NCBI GenBank assembly: GCA_013396915.1
Contig: VWZL01000319.1
Span: forward strand, 124,001 to 188,000
DNA length: 64,000 nt
DNA from: Stercorarius parasiticus
Taxonomy: Eukaryota; Chordata; Aves; Charadriiformes; Stercorariidae
Reading direction: 5' to 3'
In this document: positions 49,301 to 60,430 of the stretch, piece by piece
Position numbering within the stretch: the stretch's first letter is position 1
Layout of the letters: every line of letters begins with the position of its first letter
Position numbers and translations under genes: made by a program
Notes under the pieces: generated by a model
The model's input: only the letters and a program-made list of their open reading frames with translations
Databases searched by the model: none
Told to the model about the DNA's origin: nothing

Positions 49301-50239
49301 ATATACAAATAAATGCAGTAACTAACCATTAATCTTCCTATTTTGATTCTTTTATTGAAAACAAATTAGTAGAAATAAAGTTAAATTGTTTCAGTTATTT
49401 CATTAAAAGATTATTTTCAAATATTTTGTGTATTTCAAATGCACCAGTACCACAAGCCTGGCTGAGATGGAACTTTCCATTTTATATCAGTGGCTCATGA
49501 AAATTTGTTATGCTTTTCTTCATGATGAAATATATTTGGTCACGAAGAGAAAAACAGCACAGCATGTTGTAATAAACAGATGAGGTCAGCTGGAATTTGA
49601 AAATCTATTTTTTATTTACAAAGTCTTCCTGAAACTTGTAGACAGTTTTCAAAAAGTGCATTGGATGTTGCCACAATGTCACTTAATTAGTTGCTAACCT
49701 TCTAAAATGGAATCTTATTTTTAGATTTTCTCCTACTTTAATGACTGACATGATTATATTTTGAGTTTTCCAAAAAGCCCTTGTAATTGTCATGCTGTAT
49801 CTAAGCTTTGAATAAAGGTTGATAACTTTAATCCCTTTTATGCTATCTCTATGCTGCAAATTCAAAAATATTTTGTTGTATTCCAGACAATACTGTAATG
49901 ACATCACACCAACCTGTGTGTTAAAGCTCTTCAAACGATCAATCTTTTACAAACAGCATAAAGGTAGACAACTTACTTTAATGTCTATAAACAATGATGA
50001 ACACTGTTTCCTTCTTTTTGGAGGCCATGAACATTATCCTGGCTATTAAATTGAATACAGAACAACCATAGTCTGCAGGTTTTATCTCTCTAGAAAGAGA
50101 ATACTGTCACTGTCTCATGTCAATAATTTTCACGTGATACAATAGCATTAGTTCTGAGTTACAGTCCAGCGGCCTCAGACTGGATCCAGTTGACAAATGC
50201 ATATTTTTTTTTTCAATTAAAATTCCTTATAAGACTGAT
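46359..50239. other. AT-rich non-coding stretch with simple repeats
   Basis: No gene recognised. It contains a short tandem duplication with 35-bp period (GCAGACTATAGATGTGT at 46962 and GCAGACTACAGATGTGT at 46997), a purine GA-rich tract at 47911-47962, an AAC repeat at 48495-48515, and an A/C-rich tract at 48724-48765. Confidence 0.55.
47911..47962 (+). repeat. GA-rich purine tract
   Basis: A purine-dominated stretch with a central (GA)n run. It is a simple repeat that could be length-variable between individuals. Confidence 0.85.
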
Positions 50240-50603
50240 GAGGAATAGCCCTCATTGCCCTCTACAACTCCCTGAAAGGAGGTTGCAGAGAGGTGGGGGT
50301 TGGCCTCTTCTCCCAGGTGAATAATGACAGAACCAGAGGAAATGGTCTGAAGTTGCATCAGGGGAGGTTCAGATTAGATTTTAGGAAGAATTCCTTTCCT
50401 GAAAGAGTGGTCAGGCACTGGAACAGCCTGCCCAGGGAGGTGGTTGAGTCACCATCCCTAGAGGTATTTAAGAAACGTCTAGATTTGGCCCTTCAGGTCA
50501 TGCTCTAGTGACAGAGATTGTAGGGGTTTTTTTTGTGTGTGTATAGTTGGACTCGATGATCCCAAAGGTCCTTTCCAACCATGAAGATTCTATGATTCTA
50601 TGA
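50240..50603 (+). mobile_element. CR1 LINE 3' end
   Basis: From about 50240 the plus strand carries CTCATTGCCCTCTACAACTC and GGAGGTTGCAGAGAGGTGGG. The frame 50293-50508 then encodes the ORF2 C-terminus ([21 protein letters not shown]). The 3' UTR with TTGGACTCGATGATCCCAAAGG ends in ATTCTATGATTCTATGA. A short T/TG run (50525-50545) interrupts the UTR. It belongs to the same broad group as the copy at 9434. Confidence 0.94.
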
Positions 50604-51839
50604 TAATTTTAGAAAGGTGTGGTTTTTGCAAATTTGTCAAAATTAAAATGGAAGTGCATTTAGCCCTGAATCTCTGAAGCTTTTATTAGGACTGTCATAT
50701 GTAACTAAAAAGCAGACATGAAATGTACTATTTTGGGAATAATCTTGACTTAATGTAAATAAAACCCTTTTTTTAAAAAAAAAATATTGTTTTTATACAG
50801 AAACAATCTTTTTTTTAGGGTGAAAGGAAACAAAATGGCAAAATAATAGTAATAAAAAGAAAAGGTTTCCACTTCTGCTGTTTTAAAAGTTTTTCTTAGA
50901 ATTGAATCTTTAAAAGGCCTGAGAAAGTTTTTCGGCTTTCCAGGTGTCTGCACTTGCTGCAGGTTCACCTCTCTCTTAAAATGACTTGAGTAGAACTTGA
51001 GGCTGCATAGTATTTTGTTCCTATCAGTTTTATTTTAGCTCTTTTTCTTTGGGAAGTATTGCTCCTGGTAAGAACAGAAATTACAGCAGAGGCTAATTTG
51101 AGATAGTTTTTATGCTCCTTTAACTAAGGTTAGCTTCATGAACCAAAATAACCTATGAAGATTGAAAAAAGTTGGGATAGGGCATTTGGGAGATTGGTGG
51201 CTTTTTGCCCAGCCTAGTGGTTTATGACTTGTTCTTTTTCATTACATATTCTGTAGTTATGACTCAGTCACTGAGCTGGATTCACAGTAGAGAGGATAAT
51301 AGAAATCAATACCATGGAAAAGAATAAACAATGAAAGCTCTCTATTAATGACAGCTTTCTTCTGCACAGATGAAAATTGAGCCCTTTAGTCAGACCACAA
51401 GAGCTTCCACTTCTTGCCCAATTTTAAACGTAGCACAGCAAAGAAAAAAAAAAACACAAAACCACAACGAAGAAAAAAACAAGTAATCCCTTTAAAGTTA
51501 GAAAGTTCTATAAATTCTGATAGTAAAGTTTTAAAATTGAACTTTAAATGAACTGCTCTGTACAAGACTCTCATGATATTTTACTCTCTGTGACACACAT
51601 CAGACCTGATAATTTTTCTGCAAGTAAGGGAATAGACCTTAAGCTGTTGAGACAAACTATTATGAAGTCAGTGGATTAGTCTACACTTCTGTAAAAGACT
51701 GGTCCCAGAGCAGCCATGAATACCTGCCTGCCTCATATTTGTTTCACTCCTCACCAGAGAGCTTGCAAACTACCTGCAAGAGACATCTGGCTATAATGTC
51801 TGGGTATGGCTTTTAACCACAGAAAAAAAAGATTAAATT
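50604..51839. other. AT-rich DNA, nothing recognised
   Basis: No gene or known transposon. A T-run directly followed by an A-run occurs at about 50769-50785, and an A-rich patch with C interruptions at 51443-51480. Confidence 0.5.
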
Positions 51840-52560
51840 CACTTTGAGATTAAATATTTCATTCAGTTATCTAAACATAGGTGCCTGGTGCCATCTTGTT
51901 GCCCTTCATTGGGCTAAGAGACACAAAAAGGATGCATGGAAGATCTGCATCTTTTGGGTTCTGCAGCTAGGCTAGAACACCGCCGCAGTAGATAAAATTA
52001 CAGTAGGTGATTGTTCTTAGGTTGGTGAAGTTAGTCAAGGACATCAGAGTTTGTTTCCAGAAAGCTGTTTTTTATGGTAGCTAAAAGTGAAAGCTCTCAT
52101 ACAGTTAATGAAGACTTAGTCAATACCCTCACTGGTGCACAGAGTGATTAAGCTGACATCTGCGATGAATGGGATTCTATGGACATTTGAGATGCCATAG
52201 TATATGTTGCCCAGTTTTCAGAGGCTGCTTTGGAAAACCATGGGAACCCTGGAGAATCTCTGTTGTATCTGCCAGCTGAAGTGGGTGTCAAGGAGACCTC
52301 AAATAGTACTAGATCTCAATAGAGATCTACCCATGGAGACCTCAAATAGTACTAGGTATCTATATTTAGGAATAAATATTACACCTGATAAGTAATATTT
52401 ATCAGCTGAATTGCTGTCTATGCTCCTGCAACTTTCTGGAGCAAAGACTGAGGTAATACCAGATACCTTAGAGCAGGCACTTAGAATTTCAGCTGAAGCC
52501 TGTGTTTAGGCACCTCAGTTCTACCCTTTGCTCACGTGCAGACATTTAGATTTAGGTACC
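51840..52560 (+). repeat. Copy of an unidentified old dispersed repeat
   Basis: The head at 51861 (ATTCAGTTATCTAAACATAGG) aligns with 18786 and 32822, and 51960 gives CTGCAGCTAGG where the others have a CTGCAGAA motif. The far part (52480-52560) holds GTTTAGGCACCTCAG and ATTTAGATTTAGGTACC. Inside lies a 21-bp direct repeat (GGAGACCTCAAATAGTAC... at 52292 and 52335) with the palindrome-like AGATCTCAATAGAGATCT between. Confidence 0.4.
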
Positions 52561-55415
52561 GTGATCACTAATGGAAAACAAGTCTAGATTCAGAGTGTTT
52601 TTTAAGACAATTTGCCCATGAATAGTATAGATGTATGCTGTCAGAGTTTTATTTGATTACTGGAACTATGGGGCTGTTTCTATCATTATTTTTATAAATA
52701 TCTTCATTTGTAAAATAAACACCTACTTTCCCTGATACCGGAATAAGTGGCAATAATGTTACTTTTATATTTCTAACTCTCATGTTGTTCATTATTTATT
52801 CTTTCTCTTGGTAGACTACTAAGCTACCTGAAAAAGGATAGAAATCTTGTGCAAACCACTTGAGTCAACATTTAGACAACTTACCGTTTGCATAAGAGCT
52901 TATGATATGGGGTAGTTTGGCAATTTTCAGGATATCCCACTAGTAACTTAAATCACCTGAACTGAATCACCCTAAAAGGTCTTGCTTGTCCTTTTAACAC
53001 ATTTCAAGAAATGTCTAGTATTGATCAGTCTCACATCAGATGAAGCATCCAAATATCTATCCTCTGTAATTTTGTAAGCCTTACTCCACACACATATATT
53101 CTTCACCAGACCTGCACCACTAACTAGGACTTTGCAATTAGGACTACCCAGTATGGCTAGGTATAGTAGTGCTATGTCCCCTGAAGCTCATGCATAAGCA
53201 GAAAACATCACTGAAAATACAAGTTTAGGGCAACACCTGGGTTTAGGTTGTGAGCTGCTGTGATTTGTCACAACTGTCATAATATGGGGTGGGATTCAAG
53301 TCTAGATTTAGACATCTAACTTCAGGTAACTACAATATAGACATTTACACGTCAGCTAGCTGTTTAATGTAACAGGGTACCTAATGGAAATAAGAGGGGT
53401 GATTCAGTGCTTACCCATAAACAGGAAATGTATATTGAAAGGCTCTAGGGTATCTATCTCTCACGGTCTCCAACTGGCTATCCAGAAGGCCATGGATATT
53501 CTCTGCCTTGTGTGTAATCTATAGATGCCTCCAGATAGCTTAGAAACTCAGAAAGTTGTAGCATGTAAAGTGGAAAGCCATTTGCAGGCTACAGCATCAG
53601 TCCCCAAAACTTCAGGATAAGCTGCTGAAAGACAAAAACTATAACGTCCATTCTTACAGGCTTCAGCTTCAACTTATGATGGTATGGCTTTAAGACTATA
53701 GGAATCGCCTCTGCCAATTTCCAGATAAACACAGAAACCTTCACAAAGTTTGTGGTTTATGAAAAGCCTCTTTACTATACTGCTGCCAGGCAATAAAAAG
53801 CAGAAACCAGACCTTCCTTCAGCAGAATGCAATTTTTCCCCCTCCAGTCTGTGCTGACAAGTCATTTTAGTTCTTTCTTGGATTTAGAAAGAGTTTTTCA
53901 TTTCAGGAGGCCAAAAGTTTGGGGGTTTTTTGTTCCACTACTTGTCTTGCTGTGCTTGCCTGAATGTCCAGATCCTCAATTTGAGCAAGCTCTCTGGAGA
54001 AGAGCAAGGAGTGTTCCTGTTTCTCTTTTCTATATAGAAACAAACTTCCCTTTCCACATGGTACTCACTGATCAACCACAGCACAGGATTTGTCTTTATT
54101 TGATTCTTTCCTTTTGTGACTCTCTATACCACTGCTAAAATGACAGCATGTTAAATGGAGGAAAGATTATATTTCCAGGGAACAATATAGAATATACCTT
54201 TTATCCCTACCCAACTTTCTTCAAAAGAGGTTTTCTCAGGCCACTGTATAAAGTGTTCAGTTCTGTGTTCAATGGATTCTCCCTCCCAACCCTTCATACA
54301 TCCCACCCCCTCATGTGGGCTTCTAGCCCTCCTTGAAGATACACCTCACAGACACTGCCACCCTGTATAAACCAGTTCAAGGAGGGATAAGGACACGGAG
54401 CTCTAAAACTAAGATTTCCTTTCATTTCAGCAGTTCTTAAAGCTCCCATGGTGACACTAAGTTTTAATTTTCCATCAGTTTCTGGTGCACTGTTTCCAAA
54501 TCTGTTTAGGTGATGTTTTGTGCAAGCCTTAGTGAACACAATCAAACTTTTAATGTGAAGTGAGTTTGTGGGGCAAACTCCAATCAGGTTATGGGTTCTG
54601 AGGACTTTTTTCACTCTATTTCCCAGAGTCCATCAGCACAGAGAGAAGTTAACTGCCACTTTTCTCCTGGGATATGAATTTGTTGTCTTTTGTAAATGCT
54701 TATTTTCATCACTTACATTGAAGTTATTCCTGTCCATGAGGTTATATTGGTTTAAAGCCATTTCTGCTTTAGTTGGTGAAAGCAGGAATAAAAAGACAAA
54801 AAAATTCATTCACTTGCAGCCATGCATATCTGTACTTAATGAAGTTAGCATCCCCATTATCCTGTATATTATACCCCCTGGTATAATAATTTACACCCAT
54901 GTAAGTCACGAGAAAATTGTTGCTAACTCAGAAAGCTTGTGTTTAAAAACAGAATTAAATTTAGAATTCTGACTCTCTTGCAAAATCAATGTAGAGAAGG
55001 GAGAGTTAATTGGAAAGCTAGTTATTATGCTTTTGTTCTCTGGAGACAGTATGCCCCACAGTGTTTGAACCTGGCATGTTCTTAAATAAGGGTTGGAAAA
55101 TGTACAATGTGTTCTTTGATACTTTTCCTCTCCCTCTTTCCTATGGGAGAGCAGACATGATACTGCAGTCAGCTGATCATGAACTTACTTCCAGCTGGTT
55201 TTGCACTTAAGTGATATTAAATGTTTTTGAGCAAAACCAGTGTCAGCACACTTAAGCCTTAGAAATTAGAGAAAATACTAAGATTTTACTCTTAATGCTT
55301 ACCGGTGCAGACATGCATAATATTTGTCTCTGTTATTTAAATCTAGTTGTCAAATATTTAGTTAGGAAGCCAAGTCATTTTGCCAAATAAGTAAGTTCAT
55401 CCAAATTACTCTTTT
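52561..55415. other. AT-rich non-coding stretch up to the gap
   Basis: No gene recognised. Part of it (about 53225-53420) has wording like the unidentified repeat (GATTTAGACATCTAACTTCAGG). A perfect inverted repeat with 9-bp arms and 4-base loop lies at 54867-54888 (TATTATACC / GGTATAATA). Confidence 0.5.
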
Positions 55416-55504
55416 NNNNNNNNNNNNNNNNNNNNNNNNNNNNNNNNNNNNNNNNNNNNNNNNNNNNNNNNNNNNNNNNNNNNNNNNNNNNNNNNNNNNN
55501 NNNN
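55416..55504. other. Assembly gap of 89 N
   Basis: Unknown bases, so the sequence here is not determined. The following 356 bp occur again at 55996, which suggests that the assembly around this gap is not right. Confidence 0.99.
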
Positions 55505-55860
55505 TAAAGCTGATTGAATACAGTGAATTATTGATCACTGCAGTTCAATTACTGTAAAAAAGTGAAGAATAAAAGTTAACAGACTGTGATGGTTATTTAT
55601 TATGACAAATTTAGAGGTGGAGAAGAGGATTTTTTTTTTCACTACCGTGAAAAATCACAAAATCATTAAATAGATTTCAGTGAAATGTGATTCTTAAACC
55701 ATAGTGCTGGGAAAAAAAAACCAAACCATTAAAATATTCTCTGATTATGAGTTCCAATTTTATTCCATTTTCTCCATGCTGATCTCAATGGAAGAGAGAG
55801 TTTGAGGAAGGGATGAATGATGTTAAGTAAGAAGGCAAATAAGTTTATTATCCATTTTAT
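55505..55860 (+). repeat. 356-bp duplicate, copy 1 (gap-adjacent)
   Basis: From TAAAGCTGATTGAATACAG to TTATTATCCATTTTAT this is the same as 55996-56351, including the lengths of the T10 and A9 runs. It starts at the first base after the N-gap and ends at a single N at 55861. Homopolymer identity and these boundaries point to an unmerged contig end and not to an old biological duplication. Confidence 0.95.
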
Positions 55861-55995
55861 NTGGGTATGTATGTATGTATGTATTCTTCCCAGATATGAG
55901 GCTGTGCTAATAGTTTAGATGAAAGAAGAAATATGAAATAAAATGATGATTTTTCTGGTTAGTGGAACCTGATGGTGGACAAGAGTACAACGTCA
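55861..55995 (+). other. Single N, TATG microsatellite and unique spacer
   Basis: One undetermined base at 55861 is followed by a (GTAT)n tetranucleotide repeat at about 55864-55884 and about 110 bp of unique DNA up to the second 356-bp copy. A length-variable microsatellite is a usual place for an assembler to break. Confidence 0.9.
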
Positions 55996-56351
55996 TAAAG
56001 CTGATTGAATACAGTGAATTATTGATCACTGCAGTTCAATTACTGTAAAAAAGTGAAGAATAAAAGTTAACAGACTGTGATGGTTATTTATTATGACAAA
56101 TTTAGAGGTGGAGAAGAGGATTTTTTTTTTCACTACCGTGAAAAATCACAAAATCATTAAATAGATTTCAGTGAAATGTGATTCTTAAACCATAGTGCTG
56201 GGAAAAAAAAACCAAACCATTAAAATATTCTCTGATTATGAGTTCCAATTTTATTCCATTTTCTCCATGCTGATCTCAATGGAAGAGAGAGTTTGAGGAA
56301 GGGATGAATGATGTTAAGTAAGAAGGCAAATAAGTTTATTATCCATTTTAT
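55996..56351 (+). repeat. 356-bp duplicate, copy 2
   Basis: I see no difference from 55505-55860 on reading the two side by side. It continues without N into unique DNA on its right side, so this is the copy more likely to be correctly placed. Confidence 0.95.
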
Positions 56352-58553
56352 ACCATATCATGTGTTGAAGAATTCTGCATACTGCAGTATTTCATCCACT
56401 GCTTCTCACAGTACATCCAGAAATAGATTAACATACATTGAAGACAGGTGAGCAAACCCTGATTCAGAGTCAGTCTGTAGTTAGATTCAATGATAAAAGT
56501 GATGAATGTGTCTGGGACCTAGAAAGAGGCAGTAGACAGCAACTATTTTTTAGTCTAAATGAATGTGTGCAGATGCAACGTTTCTAGGGGATTTTAGAAA
56601 AGTGAAAAGTAGTGAAACCTGACATATAAAAACACATAATCTACACCTGTGGAAAGTGGGATATGATACGCTAAGGAGAAATAATTGTGTAAAGTGCAGA
56701 ACAGTACAAAACCAGATCTAAAATCAGATTAAGTCAATAAGCATAATAAGGCTGATTAGTTTTTCATTTATACCTCTGAAAATTTGCTGTAAAATAACAT
56801 TTGACCTTAAGTGACAGAAGGTACCTGTAAGGCCAGAAGTTCAACAAGTATTTATTTAATAATTGATTTCTGCAATAGGAGAGGCATTCCAGGACTTTGA
56901 TACACTGGTATAGGCCACTTTACAGTATATTCTCCTAATATACCATTTTCTGTATGATGCTTTTTACGCTAACATTTGCACATGGGAAATGTGTTCTTTA
57001 TCACAGAAGAGTTTCCTTATAATTAAGTAGACTTCTATATTGAATTAAGGCTAACTTTTTTCATGAGGATGATGCTGCCAGTGATATAATCACTCGTATT
57101 TCATGCTTGAATCTGTTCTTTGCCTCTCCATAGACTGTAATTGGTCTAATACAAATGCATTACTTTTTATATAAAGACTTTTTTCCCTTTTGACTTTAAT
57201 TAAACTCCACTATCACATACTAGTGGAATACTTAGCACTTTGTTTTTCTGCTTTAAAAGTCAACCTTGCTGCCATGTGAGTTTTCCCAAACTCTCACAGC
57301 TCTTTGTCTTAAATTTTATTGCTTCCATAATTGCTCACAGGAAATACAATGTCTCTTGGTGTAAGTATATCAATTCAATCTTGGTGTGATGTCTTTGAAA
57401 TGAAAAACAGTTCCCTGCATGAAAACCAGAACAGTAGCAACAAAAACCCTTAAATCTTTTGCACAGAGGGCTGCGTAAGAAAATCTTTTGTGTGCACAAG
57501 GAATATCAAGCACAATGTCAAAACACAAGTTGGTGCACTGAATAAAAGCCATGCCTCAACTATAAGAAATCTTTAGGGACATGGAAACTCTGTGTTTTCA
57601 TTATGAGATGAGGTGACCAGTGAAAAAGGATGTCTGTACAATCCTTCTGGGAATAACAACAACAAAACATAACAGTTTTTAAAATACATTTGCTCATGGA
57701 CTAGAGTTGCAGAGCTGCCAGGCATTTGTGAGATCATTTCTAAGAGCTCCTGCAACATGAGGCAGGAAAAAAATATTTTATGGGTTCATAGAATAGAAAA
57801 TAAAATTAGCTCCAAATAGTGCCTAAGGACTGAATACATGGCACAGGGCCTTCTGAGACATAGGTATGTGATATCCACTGACCGGTTCTTACAGGTGAGC
57901 CCCTTGTACAGCACGACACACAGATCCACTCATGGCAGATCCACAGTGGCTGTGCAAGGAGGTCGTGTGGCAGGTCTGCTCTCCTCTCTCTGCAGATCTG
58001 TGGGCCTCTCTTCTCTCTCCAGTGGCAGAGCAGCTAGAGAAACCTTTGCAGGCCTACAAAAGTAACACAGCTCAGCTGAGAAACTCTCGTGGGAGAAAGA
58101 GAGAAAGCGAGACAACATTGCTTCTAGCCTAGGCTTTAAAAATTAATAACAAATAATAGTATTCTGATCCCTTGCATCATTTTGATGGTGAGACTTTCCA
58201 ATATGAGTGGAGAAGACAGAGAGGAAGAAAGTGATTTACTTTTTCGAGCAAGTCTGATGAGTGCACCCTGGGTTGTACTGGGAAATTATTTTATATATGT
58301 GGAACAGAGAGCTTGCCTCTCCTCTTACAGAGACCTGTTGTGCAATGTGTCAGACAGCTCTGGCATGCAGTGAACTGAGTAATACACTACAAACAAAAAA
58401 AACATGAAAACAGGTAATGATGGTACAGACTCTGAGTTTGAAATAGACAGTACCAAGAGTAAGAGGCACCTGCAGGGTATGGGTATAAGAGCTATAAACA
58501 ATGTATAGTATATGGCTTGCACACCACATTTTCACCTACCTCATTCCTACTTA
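56352..58553. other. Non-coding stretch, no gene supported
   Basis: AT-rich, with a less AT-rich island at about 57838-58135 that has open frames on both strands (57838-58065, 57932-58132, 58118-57930). No domain is recognisable and I do not call an exon. Confidence 0.5.
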
Positions 58554-58952
58554 TCATAGAATCATAGAATATGTTGGGTTGGAAGGGACCTTTAAAGGTC
58601 ACCTAGTCCAACCCCCCTGCAGTAAGCAAGGACATCTTGAGCTAGATCAGGTTGCTCAGAGCCTCATCAAGCCCGGCCTTGAATGTCTCCTGGGATGGGG
58701 CCTCCACCACCTCTCTGGGCAACTTGTTCCAGTGTCTCACCACCCTCATTGTAAAGTTATTCCTAATGTCTAATCTAAACCTACCCTGCCCTAGTTTAAA
58801 ACCATTGCCCCTCATCCTATCGCTCCATGTCCTTGCAAACAGCCGCTCCCCAGCTTTCCTATAGTCCCCCTTGAGGTACTGGAAGGCTGCTATAAGGTCT
58901 CCCCGGAGCCTTCTCTTCTCTAGTCTGAACAACCCCAACTCTCTCAGCCTGT
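58554..58952 (-). mobile_element. CR1 LINE, 5'-truncated 3' end
   Basis: The 3' tail is at 58554 (TCATAGAATCATAGAATATG). The minus-strand frame ending at 58642 encodes the ORF2 C-terminus: [27 protein letters not shown] and HWNKLPREV, closing with ALSNLI. The copy breaks off near 58952, inside the region just upstream of ELGLF. The reading frame is intact over about 100 codons, so it is one of the better preserved copies here, but it lacks all catalytic parts. Confidence 0.95.
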
Positions 58953-60328
58953 GGTTTAAGTATATATAGTTTAAGTGCATGAGCCTTGCTTATAAAACTA
59001 TTGTTTAAATATGCTTATAGGAAGGCAGACGTACACAAGAAGTTTTTGTCTTTCACACAGAGAAGCACAGCGCTTGGCCAAATCTACTCATGTCTACCTC
59101 CAGCAGCAGCACACTGTGAAGACTCAACCCCTGTGCTGGCCTGGGGAATTTAAGTAGCACAGCAGGGGTAACCATTTGTTTCATGCTGATGAAGGAAAGG
59201 GATTATGTGTCTTTCAAACAGAAGGAAAGGCCTTAGGGATTTTAGGCCTGCAGTGGGAGAAATTTTCTAGAACTGATCATCCGACAGGGATGGTGAACCC
59301 GTGGCATGTATTGCTATTGCAAATTGTGTGCAAGCAGGGCTTGAGATACCCACTTTCTTTTGGCTGCTGTGGAGCTTTTGCTACTCGCGCTGTCCAGCAA
59401 GCAGTGGCTGGCTATAGGAAGAGTTCAAAACATCAGCTAAAAGATAAGGATATAGCTTAGAGGCTCTAAGGAGCTGAAGGAGATAAGGTTGAATAAAGAG
59501 CAGCTGGGGATAGAGAAATATTGGCATGAAGTGTGAAAAAGGTTCATCAACACATCCTAGTCACTATAGCACTTTTCACATAAATGCATAGGATTTAAAA
59601 GTAATGTTTAATGAGGACAGATATAGCAAAACAATTATTGTTATGCTCTGCATGGTTTATTAGCTGAAATGAGGTTAGTTTTTCTCCACTTTTTTGGTGT
59701 TGCTTGTGAATATTCAGACATCAAATTTCCAGACATGACAAAAATTCAAGAATAATTTATAATAATATTTTGTTATTATAATAATCCAATAATATATAAT
59801 ATTAATTTATAATAGTTTATATATAACATGTCATCAAATACACTGAATTTATAGCTACGTCTATGCATTTTACATATATACATAATGCCGATGCACCCCA
59901 CAGAGTGGTTAAAATGTGAGAAACAGCCTTTCAAAATCACATTACTGTGATAGTTTGTTGCAGCTATCAAACATGTACATGGTAAAGTAAATATATCTTC
60001 AAAGTGTTTTGTAATATATGAGAAGTGCACTGGGAAGTGAGGGTCAGTTCTTTACTGGTAAAAGTAGGAACAGTTCTAGTGAAATGAAAAGTCTTCTACC
60101 TGAACAGTTAGGCCTTGAAACCTATGGTAGTTGGTGGTTTTTTTCCCATGGGTCTTCTGTGTGTGGAGCTAGCGGTAGTGCAGAATGACAGAATAATTAC
60201 TCTCAAAATATCTTTTTTCAAATGGAATGTGATTATGTAATGAATCATCTATACAGAGAATAAAGTATATTAAGGCACTTCACTTTAGTCTGTAGGAATC
60301 CGATTGAGAGTTTAAAGCTCCATAAAGT
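58953..60328. other. Non-coding stretch with AT-rich tract
   Basis: Nothing recognised in 58953-59750. A very AT-rich tract of TAATA/TATAA words lies at about 59752-59830. The open frame at 59176-59460 (94 codons) matches nothing I know. Confidence 0.5.
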
Positions 60329-60430
60329 TTCCTCTTTTCTCTTTTTCTTTCTTCCTTTTTTTTTTTTTTTTCCCATTTTCCCCTCTTTCTGGGGAAATCT
60401 TAACCCCGAGATATTTTTTTTTTCCTTTTT
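60329..60430 (+). repeat. Polypyrimidine tract
   Basis: A T/C-rich stretch, with a run of about 16 T at 60356-60371 and a second T-rich part at 60413-60430. It is low complexity and I saw no adjacent retrocopy. Confidence 0.85.

Noticed and set aside
55505..56351. 356-bp repeat as a true tandem segmental duplication
   Set aside because: No visible difference between copies and coincidence with N-boundaries make an assembly artefact more likely; it is kept as a finding to check.
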